Source: Haematococcus lacustris
Lineage: Eukaryota; Chlorophyta; Chlorophyceae; Chlamydomonadales; Haematococcaceae
Length of the DNA stretch: 64,000 bases
Reading direction: 5' to 3'
Assembly (NCBI GenBank): GCA_030144725.1
Contig: JASKMD010000003.1
Coordinates: 7,392,381-7,456,380 of the forward strand
Each line of letters opens with the position of its first letter. Positions within the stretch are counted from its first letter, which is position 1. The notes under the pieces are model-generated. The model worked only from the letters and a program-made list of their open reading frames with translations. It ran no database searches and was not told the DNA's origin. The translations under genes and the position numbers were made by a program. Shown here in pieces: positions 50,124-62,055 of the stretch.

Positions 50124-53100
50124 CCCGACCCTGACCCTGACCCCGACCCTGACCCTGACCCTCACCCCGACCCTGGCCCTGACCCTGACCCAGGTACATC
50201 CTGGCGCTGTACTTCTCCGTGTCAGCCTTTGTTGGCCTGGGGGACGGCGACTTGTACGAGACCACGCCCACTGAGGCCCTGTTCCTCATCCTGTACCTCT
50301 CATACAACGTAGTGGCCCTGGCCTACGTCCTGGGTGGGTCAGCAGCCATGAGTGCTAAGCACTGAGCCCTCAGCCCTGAGCACTGAGTGCTAGGCAGGCA
50401 TGTACAGGTCACGTGAGGCAGGCCTGCTAGACTGCTGCTGCTACTGGTGAAACAAGTCGATGGAGGCAGCCAGACAGGCGCTCGCTAGCCCCTGCCTGCA
50501 TTGCTCAATCCGCCTGCTGCCGCCACTGCTGCAGCTGCTGCTGCTGCTGCTGCCACATCCGCTGCTGCCCCCGCCGCTGCAGCTTCACCCATGACTATGC
50601 CCCTCATCCTGCTGTTATGAGTAAGTAGGGGGGCAGCAGCTAACGCGTCTTGCCTGGCTTCCCTGGCTGCAGGCACCATCACAATGTAGGTGGAGTACCA
50701 TGCAAGCACTGCCCCGGGACAAACCGTGGTGGATGCTGGCGGCGACTGTGGCCTTGTCTGCTGATGCCCCCTCTTGCCTCCAGCCCTGCCTGCACTCCTG
50801 CTTGCTGCCATGCCTTCATCAACACGATGCATCTGGCCAAGGGTACTAGCAGCTGTGCGGCATTCCGGCCAGCTGTGTTGTTGTCGCAGGATGCTGGTCA
50901 AGGGGGACAAGCGTGTGAAGCGGTTCAGGGAGGAGGTGGTCACACTCTTAGGCTTTGCGGACATGAATGATGTCCCTGAGGTGGGAGGTGGGGTGGGGTG
51001 GGGTGTTGGGGGGTGGGGTGGGGAGGGATGCCATTGATGTCAACAAATCCCAACAGTGTGATCTCTTCCTCCTTAAGCCGCTTCACTACCCCACCCTTCC
51101 CACCCTCCTCTTGAGCTATTGGGCTACTGGCTGCCAGCCTTCAGTCCCCAAGGCCCGCGCCACCCTCCTGTCAAGCCTCACCTGCCGCCTTGCTCACTCC
51201 CAGCTGCATCATGTCAGCATGCCTTTGCAGTTGCTGGTGGAATTCTGGCTGCCAGCTGGGCGTAGGCTAGTCAGGCATGCCCCAGCAGCTCTGCTTAACT
51301 GCGCCTGCTTGCTGTGTGCAGGGCCTGCAAGGCTCCATGAGGGAATACCTGGAGCTGCAGTTCAACTCGGAGCAGCCCTCTGATGAGCAGGCAGGCATTG
51401 TTACACCCCCTCCCCCTCCCCCTCCCCCTCCCCCTCCCCCTCCCCCTCCCCCTCCCCCTCCCCCTCCCCCTCCCCCTCCCCCTCCCCCTCCCCCTCCCCT
51501 TCCCCCCTGCCAGCAGCAGCCCCTGGGTGGCCCCCATGCAGGTGCTGAGTGCCTACCCAGTAGCGCTGCGCCGCAAGGTGGTGCGTCACCTGTACGCCCC
51601 CGCCCTGCAGCAGTGCTACCTGTTCAGGTGAACAGGCCAGGCCAGGACACGCACCCAGACAGCCAACCCATCCTGCTGTTGTGCCTGACTGCCTCCCCCG
51701 ACTCAGCCCTGCCCATCTGCTCAACCCAGCAATAACACAGCAACACAGCCTACTCCCTCTCCCTGACTTCCCCCCTCCCCCCCTCCCCCTCCCTGCCTGC
51801 CCTACTCCCGCTCCACTTGACAACACGCCTGCACCCCCTGATCGTCACCAGCGTCACACAGCAGCGCACTGCTCCCCGCCACTGACCTCTTCAGTGCAGC
51901 AGCCTGACGGCATGATTGCTGGCAGGCTGACAGTCGTCATCATGAGTAGTAGGAGCCTGACCATCAGGGCAGGGTGGCAGGGTGGGCGACAAGGCACAGC
52001 ACAGCCCCATCAGCAGGTGCCAGGGGCGCTGTTGGTGCAGGGGCACCTCTGCAATGTTCCTGGACGCTGTGATGAGCGCGTCACGGGTGGAGCTGTTCAT
52101 GCCCAAGGTCAGGCTCCCCTGACCCGTGCGCAGGCAGCTGCTCACCTGTGATCAACCAACACGCAGACTGTTGAACACCTTGGAGCAGAGTCTGTCTGTC
52201 TGGCTGGCTAGCTGGGTGGGCGGGCGGGCGGGCGGGCGGGGAGGGCTAGGAAATGTGTGACACAGTTGAGACACAGCCAAGACACGGTCAAGACACAGTG
52301 GTGACATTGACGACAAAGTCATGACAGCGATCATGCAATCATTGCAGCCGTCATCACAGTCTGGCTGGCTGGCTGGGAGGGCTAGGAAATGCGATGTGGC
52401 CAAGCAGTTGTCATCACAGTGATGGCACAGTTAGGACACAGCCAACACACGGTCAAGACACAGCCATCACAGCAATGTGGCCTTGCAGCCGTCATCACAG
52501 TGTGGCCAAGCAGGGTGCCGTCAGAGGCACTCCTCCCTCCCCCCTAGTACCAACTCACAGCGTCAGGTCTTCAGGGTGATAGGACGCTGTGGACACGGTG
52601 TACGAGTCTGTCTGCCTATAATGCTGTCTGCCTTTGTGCGAGGAGGTGTGATGTGGCCATGCAGCCTTCAGGAACACTGCCCCCCTCTCTAGCCAGAAAG
52701 CCAGCACACCTCTCAAGCCTCAACCCTCAAGCCTCAACACACCCCTCAATGCTCCAGGCTGCTTCAGCCCTCAGGCCCCTATGGCCTCCCAGGACTAGGC
52801 CAACCTCAGCAAACAGTCAAAGCTGAACTGGCAGCGTCAGCGAGGAGGCGGTGCACTCCCCCTACCTCTCCTCCCCTTCTCCCCTCCCCCTCCCCTCCCC
52901 CTCCCCCCAGGTCCCCACCCCACCCCACCCCACCCCACCCCACCCCACCCCACCCCACCCCACCCCACCCCACCCCACCCCACCCCACCCCACCCCACCC
53001 CACCCCACCCCACCCCACCCCACCCCACCCCACCCCACCCCACCCCACCCCACCCCACCCCACCCCACCCCACCCCACCACCCCACCCCGCATGTGTGCT

Positions 53101-56100
53101 GCCTGCTTCCATGCGGGCTCGCCCTGCTGCCCGCCACCTGCCCCCAGGTGCACATCCTGACTGAGGGCGACGTCATGGTGGAGGTGAGCCACTGCCCAGC
53201 TTCCGCCCAGCTTCTCTACACTGCTTTGCCCTTCTCCACTGGCCCACCCCTGTGCAGCTGAGGTGCAGCTTCTGCCCAGCTGTGTGATGCTGCTGGTCTG
53301 CTGCCCTACAGCGCTGCCTTGTGAGGTTGCCCCTGTGTTGCGCTGTGCTGCAGATGTTTGTCGTCGTGGAGGGCAAGGTGCAGCTGACACGAGCAGGTGG
53401 GGCGCAGCAGGGAAGGAGAGGCCAGACACAGAAGCTGGCAGCACTCAGGCGGCAGCCAGGCAGATGGCCTTGACTCGCTGCCTGCGGCTGGCTTCATCTC
53501 AGTGTTTCAGCAGGCTTGGTCGAGCCTGCAAGGGGCTGGCTGAGAGGTTGCAGACGGCTTTGCCTACTACAGCCAGAGGATAGGGTGTGCCTTGCTCAGG
53601 GGCCACAAGCAGAAGGCACTGAGGAAAGGAGAGAAGCAGGGCCAGACTGGGACAGCACTGCAGGCCCGGCAGGCTGGCAGGCAGGTTGGGGCGGCGGCCA
53701 GCCGACTAGGACAGCCTGCAAGGGGCAGGCTGAGAGGAGGGCGGTGAGAGCCTGGCGCCAGGCTGCCGGGTGGAGAAGGGGGAGGAGGTGGTCGGGGAGG
53801 TTGCGCAGCTTTTGGCCTGACTCAGTGGAGCAGCACACACTTCAGCAGCCTAAGACATGGGCCCACACTCTCACCGTCCTCCTACTACCTGCACAGCAAA
53901 AACTGTCATGCAATGCTGGTTGATGCTACCCGCACCAAGCCATCGCGCCAGCCAGCCAGCCAGCCTGTGTTGCGGCAGTGCGGACAACGCGGCGTGATGC
54001 CAAGCGTCATAGGTTGGCCCACATTGATACAGATGAGCATGCGGGTGCAGTTGTGGGGCGGCATGATACAAGTCAGGGTGGGGATGAGGGTGTGTGGTGG
54101 CAGGGCGGTAGGGCTGGGTGCTGCCCTGCCATGTGCAGGAGCCGGCCCACCCCCCAAGCTCCTCCCCACCACCACAGTGGACTCCAGCCAGCCCTCCACT
54201 GAGGTGGGCTGGGCCCAGGGGCTGTGGGCAGCCAGGAGCCAGGGGCTGGCTGTAGCTGTAGCTAGGGGCTGGGCTGGGGCTGACTGTAGCTAGGGGCTGG
54301 CTGTGGCTGGAGCTGGCTGTAGCCAGGAGCAGACCTAGGGGCTGGCTGTGGCTGTGGCTGGCTGCAGCCAGGAGCTGTAGCCCTAGGGGCTGGCTGTGGA
54401 CCAGGGGCTGTAGCATCATGTGGCGCAGGGTGTGGGAGCGCAGGGTCAGGGGGCATGCGGTGGAGGAAGTCAGGGGTCCAGCAGGTCTAGCGAAGGGAGG
54501 TCAGGGCTCCACAGAGAGCTCAGTGGAGGGGGATCAGTAATGAGGGGGACTGGGAGGGACATCAGGTTCAGAATTAACATCAGGATCGAGATCAGGATCA
54601 AGATCAGGATCAAGATCAGGATCAAGATGAAGATCAGGATCAAGATCAGGATCAAGATGAAGATCAGGATCAAGATCAGGATCAAGATGAGGATCAGGAT
54701 CATGATCAGGGGGATCAGAGGGATTTAGGGAAAGGGGAGGGCCAATTCACCTTACCAGAGCGGAGGGCACCTTCCAGGGTCCAGGGTCCAGGGCATACAA
54801 CAGGGTGTGCTGAGTGATGTGATCAAGTGAGTGTGCAGGCCTGGGGCTGTAGCCTGGCCGAGGGTGGGTCACAAAATAACCCAGCACAAGTGCGAATGGT
54901 CAGCAGGACTGGGTGCAGGGGTTGCCAGCCAGCACCCCTTCACTGCCGCCACTCACACCGCCGCCTTCCTACGCCAGCTGCGTGGCTGGCTGCTGTCTGG
55001 CTGCTGCTGACCTCCTGGCTGCGCAGGACCTGTCGCAGCACTCCGGCATGTCATTCACAGGCAGCTCTCGCCTGAGCGGCAACTTCACCAGCAGCATGGG
55101 CAGCATGGGTAGCACTGGCAGCATGAGCAGCAAGCTGGGGGCTCATGTGCTGGGCCAGAGTGACTGCTTTGGAGATGTCGGCTTCTTTGCAGGTCAGTGC
55201 ACAGGGCAGCAGCAGCAGCAGCAGCTACACTTCCCCTCTTCTCTTTGCCTGCCTGCCTGCCTACCTGTTGCCCTGCCTACACAATGTGTGCTTGACTTTC
55301 ACAATGGTACCGGAATGGAGTAGCGGTTGGCCCATAAACGTCTGAACTTGTTTGAATACGGCACTTTATTGCCTACCTCCCTTGGTGGGGATGTGGTTCA
55401 GGGGTAAGCGCAGGTAACTGACACAGCCTGACACAATCATATCAGTGCCAGTTGCATGAGGTTTAAGGGAGTGAGGGATGAGGGAGTGGGGTGTAAGATA
55501 GGTGTGAAGGAGTGAGGTGTGAGGGGTGGGGGTGTGAACTAGTGAGGTGTGATGGAGTGGAGTGTGAGGGAGCGGGATATGAGGGAGTGGGGAGACACGC
55601 AGTGGAAGCATACAAGATGCAAATGGGGAGGTGATAGGTGCGGGGGTCGAGGTGGGCTGCACCTGCAGCAGCAACAGCTACAGCAGACAGGTAGCGGCAG
55701 TCAGTGCATTCACTGCATCAGCAATATAACTCATTGTCACATGTACCACTAGCAGCAGCAGTGGCACCACCATCACTTCACCGATGGCAGGACTACTGGC
55801 AAAAGGCACACCGCAGCATGAGATGAATAATATAATGACCAAGATAATCACAAGTGTAAAACAATAAGATCACAGTAACAATGTGTGTGGGGAGGAGGTG
55901 TGGGGTTGATGGTGGCAAAGGGCAGCAGAGCAGCAGCAGTGCAGACAGCGATGGCTGCCATCCCTAACCTGACTGTGCCTGCCCTGCCCTGTGCGCAGAC
56001 ATCAGCAGCCCTGAGACGGTGGTCAGCATGACTGTGGTCCGGGTCCTCATCTTCCCCCGCCAGGTTAGCACTGGCTGCTGCCCCCTTCCTCTACTGTCGC

Positions 56101-59100
56101 CGTTACTCCCCCACCCATTGCTATTGTGCTCCGCTGGTGGGGGCTGCTGCTGCTCATGCTGCTCCTAGCGCATGTGCTTCATGGGTAGCATTGCAGGCTC
56201 GGTGAAGGTCAGGCACAGATGAGCTGCTTGGCGAACAGGCAGGATAGAGAGGTAGAGTGCAGGGCTTGGGTCAGCTGAGAAGGTGCAGGGAACAGGAAAG
56301 CTGCGAGGTGTGAAGTGCATAATGAAGGTAAGGTGCAGGGCCAGGGCTGGCTGGGATGGTGCAGGCGAGCAGACAGGCTGTGGCAGGCTGGTGTGGGTGT
56401 GTTGTGTGCGCAGGCTTACGACAGCCTTGTGGACACCTTCCCCGAGCAGATGCGCATCATGATGGACAACCTGCTGCACAAGGCTGAGAATGTGAGTGAG
56501 GCCCTAGTCCTTGGGAGAGGTCGCCGGGCACACAGGGGCACAGGTCATGCCAGGGCCAGCATGCTAGCATGGCCCAGGTTCCACCACCATCTCCGCCTGG
56601 GCTTGGGCTGCCGCATGCATCATGGCCAGGGTGTGCACCAGTGTTTTTTTCGCGATGTATAGCGTTCGCTATGAAATGGTATGTTTTAGAGGTCTGGCTG
56701 CCTGGTTGCCATGCTGCCTGGTTGCGTGAGGCCACACCACTGCAGCCATAGGTTGCACAGCCACACCTGGTTGCCATGCTGCCTGGCTGCAGGACATGCG
56801 ATTTGAGCTGCTGTGCGCTCAGGACAGAGCACAGCTGAGTGAGGAGCAGGTGGAGCTCGTGAGCCAGTGAGTTACGTTCGCTGGCCTTGGCACACACCCT
56901 GCCTGGGCATCGCTGTTGCCTGACAGGCTGATTGACAGGAAGTAGAGTGTGGGAGTAGGAAGGGCTGGTAAGTATGGACTGTGGATGTCGACTGAGACCC
57001 AGACAGCAGAAGGGATAGGTCTTGGTTTTGACCTGACCCTGACCCTGACCCTGACCCTGACCCTGGCCCTGACCCGACCCCGACCTTGTGACAGCTTGTC
57101 TGCTGTGCCCTGCCACCATGTCTGCCACCTTCAAGGTACACCACTGGCAACCTGAGCCCCGACGACATGCCTCCAGACCTCATGGCGGAGGTCAAACACA
57201 TGCTGACCAGCGCACAGGTGGTTGGCCCGATCACATCCTGCCCCGCAGCCTTCTGGACCCTCCTACTGCTCTTTACCACTGCCCTCCATGATTTAAACAT
57301 CAGGGCACATGTTCCCCATGTGGAGTGCCACCCCACCCCACCCCACCCCACCCCACCCCACCCCACCCCACCCCACCCCACCCCACCCCACCCCACCCCA
57401 CCCCACCCCACCCCACCCCACCCCACCCCACCCCACCCCACCCCACCCCACCCCACCCCACCCCACCCCACCCCACCCCACCCCACCCCACCCCACCATT
57501 GCCATAGCTAGGCACTGCCTGAGAACCTGCATACCTGGTTAAACCTCCAACCTCGATTAGTAGCCGCCTATAGTTCCCACTGCCCGAGGGCTGTGGGGAG
57601 TACAGCTCGGTCATGTGCGGGTGGTGGCTTAGACATGGCTCAGGCACCCACAAGACACGGGTCATGCCATGAGTGTGACCCACCACCACCTCCCAACCCC
57701 TGCCCCACCTGCAGCTCAGCAGCCCGCATCATCACCACCAGTGCCACCACTGGCAATGCCACCTCGCAACCCCTGACTCATGTCATGTGCCATGTCAGTG
57801 CCATGTCAGCCTGTTAGCCATGCAGAGCACACCCTGCACCTGACCAAGGGGTATGCTACCACCACCACCACCTCCACCACCTCCACCTCCACTAGCACCT
57901 CCAGCACCTCCACTGGGATCACCATACCCCCACTGGCAGCAGCACCACCACCACCGTTACCACCACAGCTATCGCCAAAGCGGCAGCACCAGCATCAGCA
58001 CCTGCACAATCACCCTCACCCTCATTGAGGCGTGTGCAGGGCCTACAGCAGTCCAGCCTCTCCTGCCCCAACCTCCCCGGCTGCAACCTCCTGCTCTGCC
58101 TGCCTGTGGCACTGCTCAGCGCTGGGCCTGGCCTGCTGCTCCGCAGGTGCAAATGCTGGAGACCCTGAGCCTGGTCAAGAGCGTGGTCCTAGACTTTGCT
58201 GAGAAGGTGCTCCCCACCTCTGACTCAATCACGCCTGCCTCTGAATCCTGTCCTGCCTATGTGGCATTGACCTTTGCATCACACTCACTTGCACCAGCCA
58301 CACCTGTTGGCACTGGTCACACCAGTCACACCTGCTGTGCCAGCCACACGTGTTGGCAGCGGTCACATGAGTCACACTTGCTGTGCCAGTCACACCAGTC
58401 ACACCTGTTGGTGCTCGTCACACCCTCCCACTCATCAAACTTCCTTGCAGGTGGACAAGCTGCGGGTGTATGCCTACCTCAACTCCGCCGCTGCCGGCAA
58501 CCTGGTTGCCATCAAGGACATGATTGACAAGGGCCTGCCGGTGGACAGCATGGTGGGTGCCCCCCTCGGGAGTGGTGGGTAGCATCACAGCAGGGCAACG
58601 CAGGCACAGGCGCAGGCAACAGCCACTTCACCACAGGCACAGCAGGGCCCCGCAGCCACCACGATGATGACCAGGCCTGCCACACACACCTCCACGCCCA
58701 CCTCACCTCCCACCTCACCTTGTGCCCAGCCGTCACCTTACTCCCACCTCACCTCATCACCTCATCACCTCATCACCTACCACCTACCATCTACCACCTA
58801 CCACCTCACCTTGTGTCCAGCCATCCGCACCCCTGGTGAGTGAGGGCACCTGCGTCAGTGGCCTCCTGAGTGACGTTCCTGTTGCGCGGCCAGCACCTGC
58901 CCAGTGTGCCTGTAGGCAGTGACCCTGGGACTGTGACAAACTGATTGAAACCTGTGTTAATGTTCCCAAGGCAGAAGCAGATCCCATTGCAGCAGTACCA
59001 CCTGCCGAGCGCGCATACAGACAGTGCTGAGGGCTAAGGCCAGCTCCCCTGGATCCCTCGGGCTGTACCACGCCTTGCCAGTCAGGCCACCCTGCCAGGC

Positions 59101-60601
59101 CACCCTGCTATACCCTGCACCTCCTCCTGCCCGTCCCCCTGCCTGTCCCCATGGCCCTGGCCCCTGCTTCCCCTGGCCCTTGGCACACAGGACTATGACA
59201 AGCGCACTGGCCTGATGCTTGCCTGCCATGAGGGGCACACCCGGGTCGTGCGCTACCTCCTGGAAAAAGGGGCGGACGCGTCCCTCGTGGACAACTTCGG
59301 CAACACCGCCATGTAGGTCATACCCCTCACACACCCTTTCACACACACACACACAGCCTGGTCCAACCAGTGGTCACTGACAGCGGCAGCGAGAGAAGCA
59401 GAGGCGGCTGATGTCAGCGGCGGCAAAGGCCGCAGCAGCCACCCACACCAGCCCCCATAAGTCATGGTGCCCAAGGCAGTGGCTGGCCGCGGCTGCTGCC
59501 TTGCCTGGCCTGCTGCCTTGCCTGGCCTGCTGCCTTGCCTGGCCTGCTGCCTTGCCTGGCCTGCTGCTGTCTGTCTGCTGCCCACCCCTGGCCTGGAGCC
59601 GCTGTCAACGCTTGCTTGGCTGCACACACGTCTGCCTTAGCACCTAGTGCCTCATGGCCCTCTCATTCTCATCCTCATCCTCATCCTCATCAGTACATGG
59701 CAATCGCCGGTACGTGGTCCAGTTGTCTCCTGCCGGCATTGCTGCATCACACCTCATTCTATCACATCCCATGGCCCTCAGTCACCTCAGCCTACCCGAC
59801 GCACTGCTAGCGGCCATGCATAGCGTGCCATGAGCTGCCTGCACGCACAGCCCATACCTCCCTGCTTGTGGCTCCTGGTTGGAAGAGCTGCCCTGCCCCA
59901 GGACCAGGAGGCCCTGCATTGGCCCAGGCCCCATTGGCCCAGCTGCATTGGCTCGGGTGTCACCTCTGCCCTCGCTGCCTGGCGCTCCGCCCACAAGCCG
60001 ACCCGCCTGATCACAGTTGCCTTCCCGCCAGGCAAGCTAGGCTCAGTGAGCTCTGTTGTCTGTCTGTGGACCAGGTTTGAGGCAGTGCGAGAGGGCAAGG
60101 ACGAGTGTGTGCACATCATGCGCGAGTTTACAGCAGAGTGGGTGCAACCTCAACTCAACACCCCAACACCTCAACACCTTTCTAACTCTTCACCTCCAAT
60201 CAGCATCGCAGCACCAACCATTGCCTCGAATTGCACATAATGACGGACCAGGTCCTACACATCGCAAAAGGCGTCAGACCTGCTGATGTGTACCCACCAC
60301 TGCCTGCTTACAAACAGTCAAGCCAGTGTTTGTCGCTGTCAGGCCATCACCTGGCTGAACATGCGGCTGGATTTCGAAGAACAAGACAGTCTACATGTTT
60401 TCAGCCGTGCCTATCATTAGTGCACTGATTCAGAGCTCTTCGTACGTTCGAAAGCCAACACAATTGTACAGCAGCAACAAGGAAACGTTCTCTTAAACCT
60501 GGTGGTAGCGTGTTGTGCATACATCTCATGTGCCCTTTAACCGGCTGGCCTGCTCAGCAGCATACCAGGGCAGAGGGTCGAGGTGAGGATGAAGGTGAAG
60601 G

Positions 60602-60648
<47 letters not shown>

Positions 60649-62055
60649 TCTGGGGCCCAGGGTCACCATCAGGGTCCAGTGCATGGCTGCGCCTGCAGGC
60701 TGGGCGTCGCCGGCATCACGCTGGCCGCTCAGCTCTGCAACTGCATGTATGAGCGGAACTACGAAAAGCTGCGTCGCATCCTCCGAGCCGGCGCCGACCC
60801 CAACGCCGCCGACTATGACGAGCGCTGCGCAGTGAGCTGCTGGCACCATGCACCGACACCTTCTGCACATGCCTGCCAGTCTACACCTGCTGCTGCCTGC
60901 ACCTTGCTTTTCCTCCTGCTCCACAGCTGCCATCAAGCCCCTGCTTCTTCTCTCCCCCTCCTCCCCTGCTCTCCCGATTGCCACCCAGTGCCATTGGCTG
61001 CCTCCCTCTACGCCATCAGCATGGGCTCCACAGCTGCCTAGGGAACCTGCTACTAGCCATAGCGGCGTCTGCTAGATGTTCGCCTAGCAAGCTTGCATAG
61101 CTGTGTGACGGCTCAAGGCTGATGGACTGCAAGCTGGCCTGCTGCCCATGCAGTTGCACATATCGGCAGCGGAGGGGGACCTGGAGGGCGTGCGCATTAT
61201 GGTGGAGGAGGGGGGCGCTAAGGTGGACCTGGCTGACAGGTCAGGCTGCACCTTCCCCACACCTTCCCAGCCTGCTGCCAGGCACCTCCACTCACATTGC
61301 ATCCTGAATCCTGTCAGGCGGCTCCACACTTCCTCAGCATCACTAACGCTCATCATCCCTTTCCATCACGAGAACATCACAGTCCAATACATCCCCGTAA
61401 TGACCGGCACTTTGCAATGTTATGTGAGACTCATGAGCATCACTGATGCTGATCATAGTGCTTGACCCTGCCCCTGGACCCCCACCCTGCCTCTGTGCTT
61501 CAATGAACACAAGATCAAGGATGTTGGAGGTCAGAGCCCTGAAAGGGGCTGGCAGTGGGCACAGAACAGGTACTGCCTGGTGATTCCGGTGTCATGTGGT
61601 GCAGGTGGGGTCACACTGGCCTGAGTGAGGCCCGCAGGGTCGCTGCCCACCAGGTGGAGGACTACCTCCAGCCACTCATGCAGCTGGCCGGAAAGGTGTG
61701 ACCAGCCACTGACCCTGCAAACCACCGGCATGGGATCACATTGTGTCACACTGCACCTGACCTGACCCGACCCGACACCAACCCGACCCGACCCAACCTG
61801 CCTTAGCCAGGTCCAGCCTGGCCTCAGTTAGCCTGGTCTGCTCCCTCCCACCTCACTCTCCCTACCCCTCTCTACCCCTCCTTTCCTCCCTCACCCCACC
61901 CACGCTGGGTACCCGGCTATGCACTGCCGCAGGGGGCCATACGCTGCGTGCAGCACCCGCAGGCGCCCACCTTTGCCCAGCTACAGCTCATTGCCCCGGC
62001 TAAGCTCTTGGCTGCTGGCGTGCATCCCAAGTACTTAGCTGCTGCCAGGGCCTGA
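40278..62055 (+). CDS. Voltage-gated AKT-like channel with cNBD-like domain and ankyrin repeats (at least 32 exons)
   Basis: Thirty-two exons with matching phases join to 4659 nt, i.e. 1552 codons plus TGA at 62053-62055, with GT-AG borders except one GC donor (51391). Order: Pro/Gln/Ser-rich N-terminus, S1-S6 with pore, C-linker, cNBD-like fold with a Ser-rich insertion, helical linker, and about five ankyrin repeats. That is the layout of plant AKT/SKOR-type shaker channels, which carry K+ across membranes, but at roughly twice the usual length because of the N-terminus. The pore has GLGD instead of GYGD, so K+ selectivity is not assured. The first exon listed starts in phase 0 without an ATG, and an exon ending at 39919 (QQQLLSLYSSDKQQQ) fits upstream; the true start is unresolved. 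Confidence 0.85.
41151..41225. repeat. Degenerate CCCTAA/CCCTGA telomere-like tract
   Basis: Imperfect ccctaaccctgaccctaaccct in an intron of the channel gene. It is too mixed to be a true telomere. Confidence 0.7.
43840..44140. repeat. Pyrimidine-only CTCCCTCCCTTCCCCTCCAC minisatellite
   Basis: About 300 bp of almost pure C/T on the sense strand of the channel intron. It can form triplex or i-motif structures in principle. Confidence 0.9.
45660..47015. repeat. (GCTGCTGCCCCT)n array, 1.35 kb
   Basis: Long irregular array of CTG and CCC triplets with internal duplication (for example the block at about 45760-45850 recurs at about 46115-46210). Because it has no stops it opens several plus-strand frames (Ala/Pro, Leu/Pro, Cys/Pro) of up to about 450 codons, all artefacts. 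Confidence 0.93.
48121..48193. repeat. Interstitial telomere-like CCCTAA tract
   Basis: ccctaaccctaaccctaac and variants over 70 bp, in the large channel intron. The unit is CCCTAA rather than the CCCTAAAA of Chlamydomonas reinhardtii. Confidence 0.75.
49873..50190. repeat. (CCCTGA)n with CCCTCA and CCCTGG variants
   Basis: Hexanucleotide array filling the intron directly before the pore exon; it stops 3 bp before the acceptor cag. The spurious RVRVRV frames arise from its complement. Confidence 0.95.
51391..51392 (+). other. GC-AG splice donor
   Basis: Exon 51322-51390 ends gatgagcag and is followed by gcaggc; the next exon (51542) continues in phase 0. No in-frame GT donor is nearby, so a GC-AG intron is the simplest model. 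Confidence 0.6.
51405..51505. repeat. (CTCCCC)n array
   Basis: Nearly perfect hexamers within the short intron between the two C-linker exons. Confidence 0.95.
52915..53088. repeat. (CCCCA)n array, first
   Basis: About 34 perfect pentamers in the intron before exon 53148-53183. Confidence 0.97.
54563..54718. repeat. GATCAGGATCAA minisatellite
   Basis: Tandem atcaggatcaagatcagg units in an intron inside the cNBD-like region. It gives spurious Ile/Lys/Arg frames. Confidence 0.9.
57329..57496. repeat. (CCCCA)n array, second
   Basis: About 33 perfect pentamers in the intron after exon 57136-57217. It has the same unit, orientation and nearly the same length as the array 4.4 kb upstream. Confidence 0.97.
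59497..59570. repeat. TGCCTTGCCTGGCC(T/G) minisatellite
   Basis: Five near-perfect copies of a 15-bp unit in an intron between ankyrin exons. Confidence 0.88.
60600..60648. repeat. (CAGGCT)n array
   Basis: About eight hexamers in the intron before exon 60699-60831. Confidence 0.93.

Larger units (their letters stand above)
43073..50333 (+). other. Channel gene: transmembrane core S1-S6 and pore
   Basis: Exons 43073-43521 (S1: [19 protein letters not shown]), 43766-43802, 44436-44526 ([22 protein letters not shown]2), 48390-48448, 48784-48910 (S3 and start of S4), 49115-49207 (rest of S4), 49579-49718 (S5: [17 protein letters not shown]) and 50194-50333 (pore and S6). The S4 path reads VLRLGRLYRL with Arg every third residue, a voltage sensor. 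Pore and S6: [18 protein letters not shown] then [20 protein letters not shown]. Confidence 0.85.
50673..56063 (+). other. Channel gene: C-linker and interrupted cNBD-like domain
   Basis: Exons 50673-50685 (only 13 nt), 50890-50980, 51322-51390 (GC donor), 51542-51627, 52041-52107, 53148-53183, 53354-53396, 54139-54203, 55027-55192 and 55999-56063. They read [15 protein letters not shown], then [54 protein letters not shown], a 70-residue Pro/Ser/Met/Gly insertion, then [18 protein letters not shown]. The Arg that normally contacts the cyclic phosphate is not seen, so ligand binding is doubtful. Confidence 0.8.
56414..62055 (+). other. Channel gene: helical linker and ankyrin repeats
   Basis: Exons 56414-56491, 56793-56866, 57136-57217, 58147-58206, 58451-58552, 59191-59312, 60075-60137, 60699-60831, 61154-61239, 61605-61695 and 61933-62055. 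Ankyrin units include [75 protein letters not shown] and [20 protein letters not shown]. The protein ends [16 protein letters not shown]...YLAAARA; no clear plant KHA domain is seen, though the last 40 residues occupy its place. Confidence 0.82.

Noticed and set aside
55386..55425. tRNA-like start (ggggatgtggttcaggggtaagcgc)
   Set aside because: It resembles a tRNA 5' half and A box, but no anticodon arm, B box or acceptor pairing follows. It could be a SINE head; unsupported.
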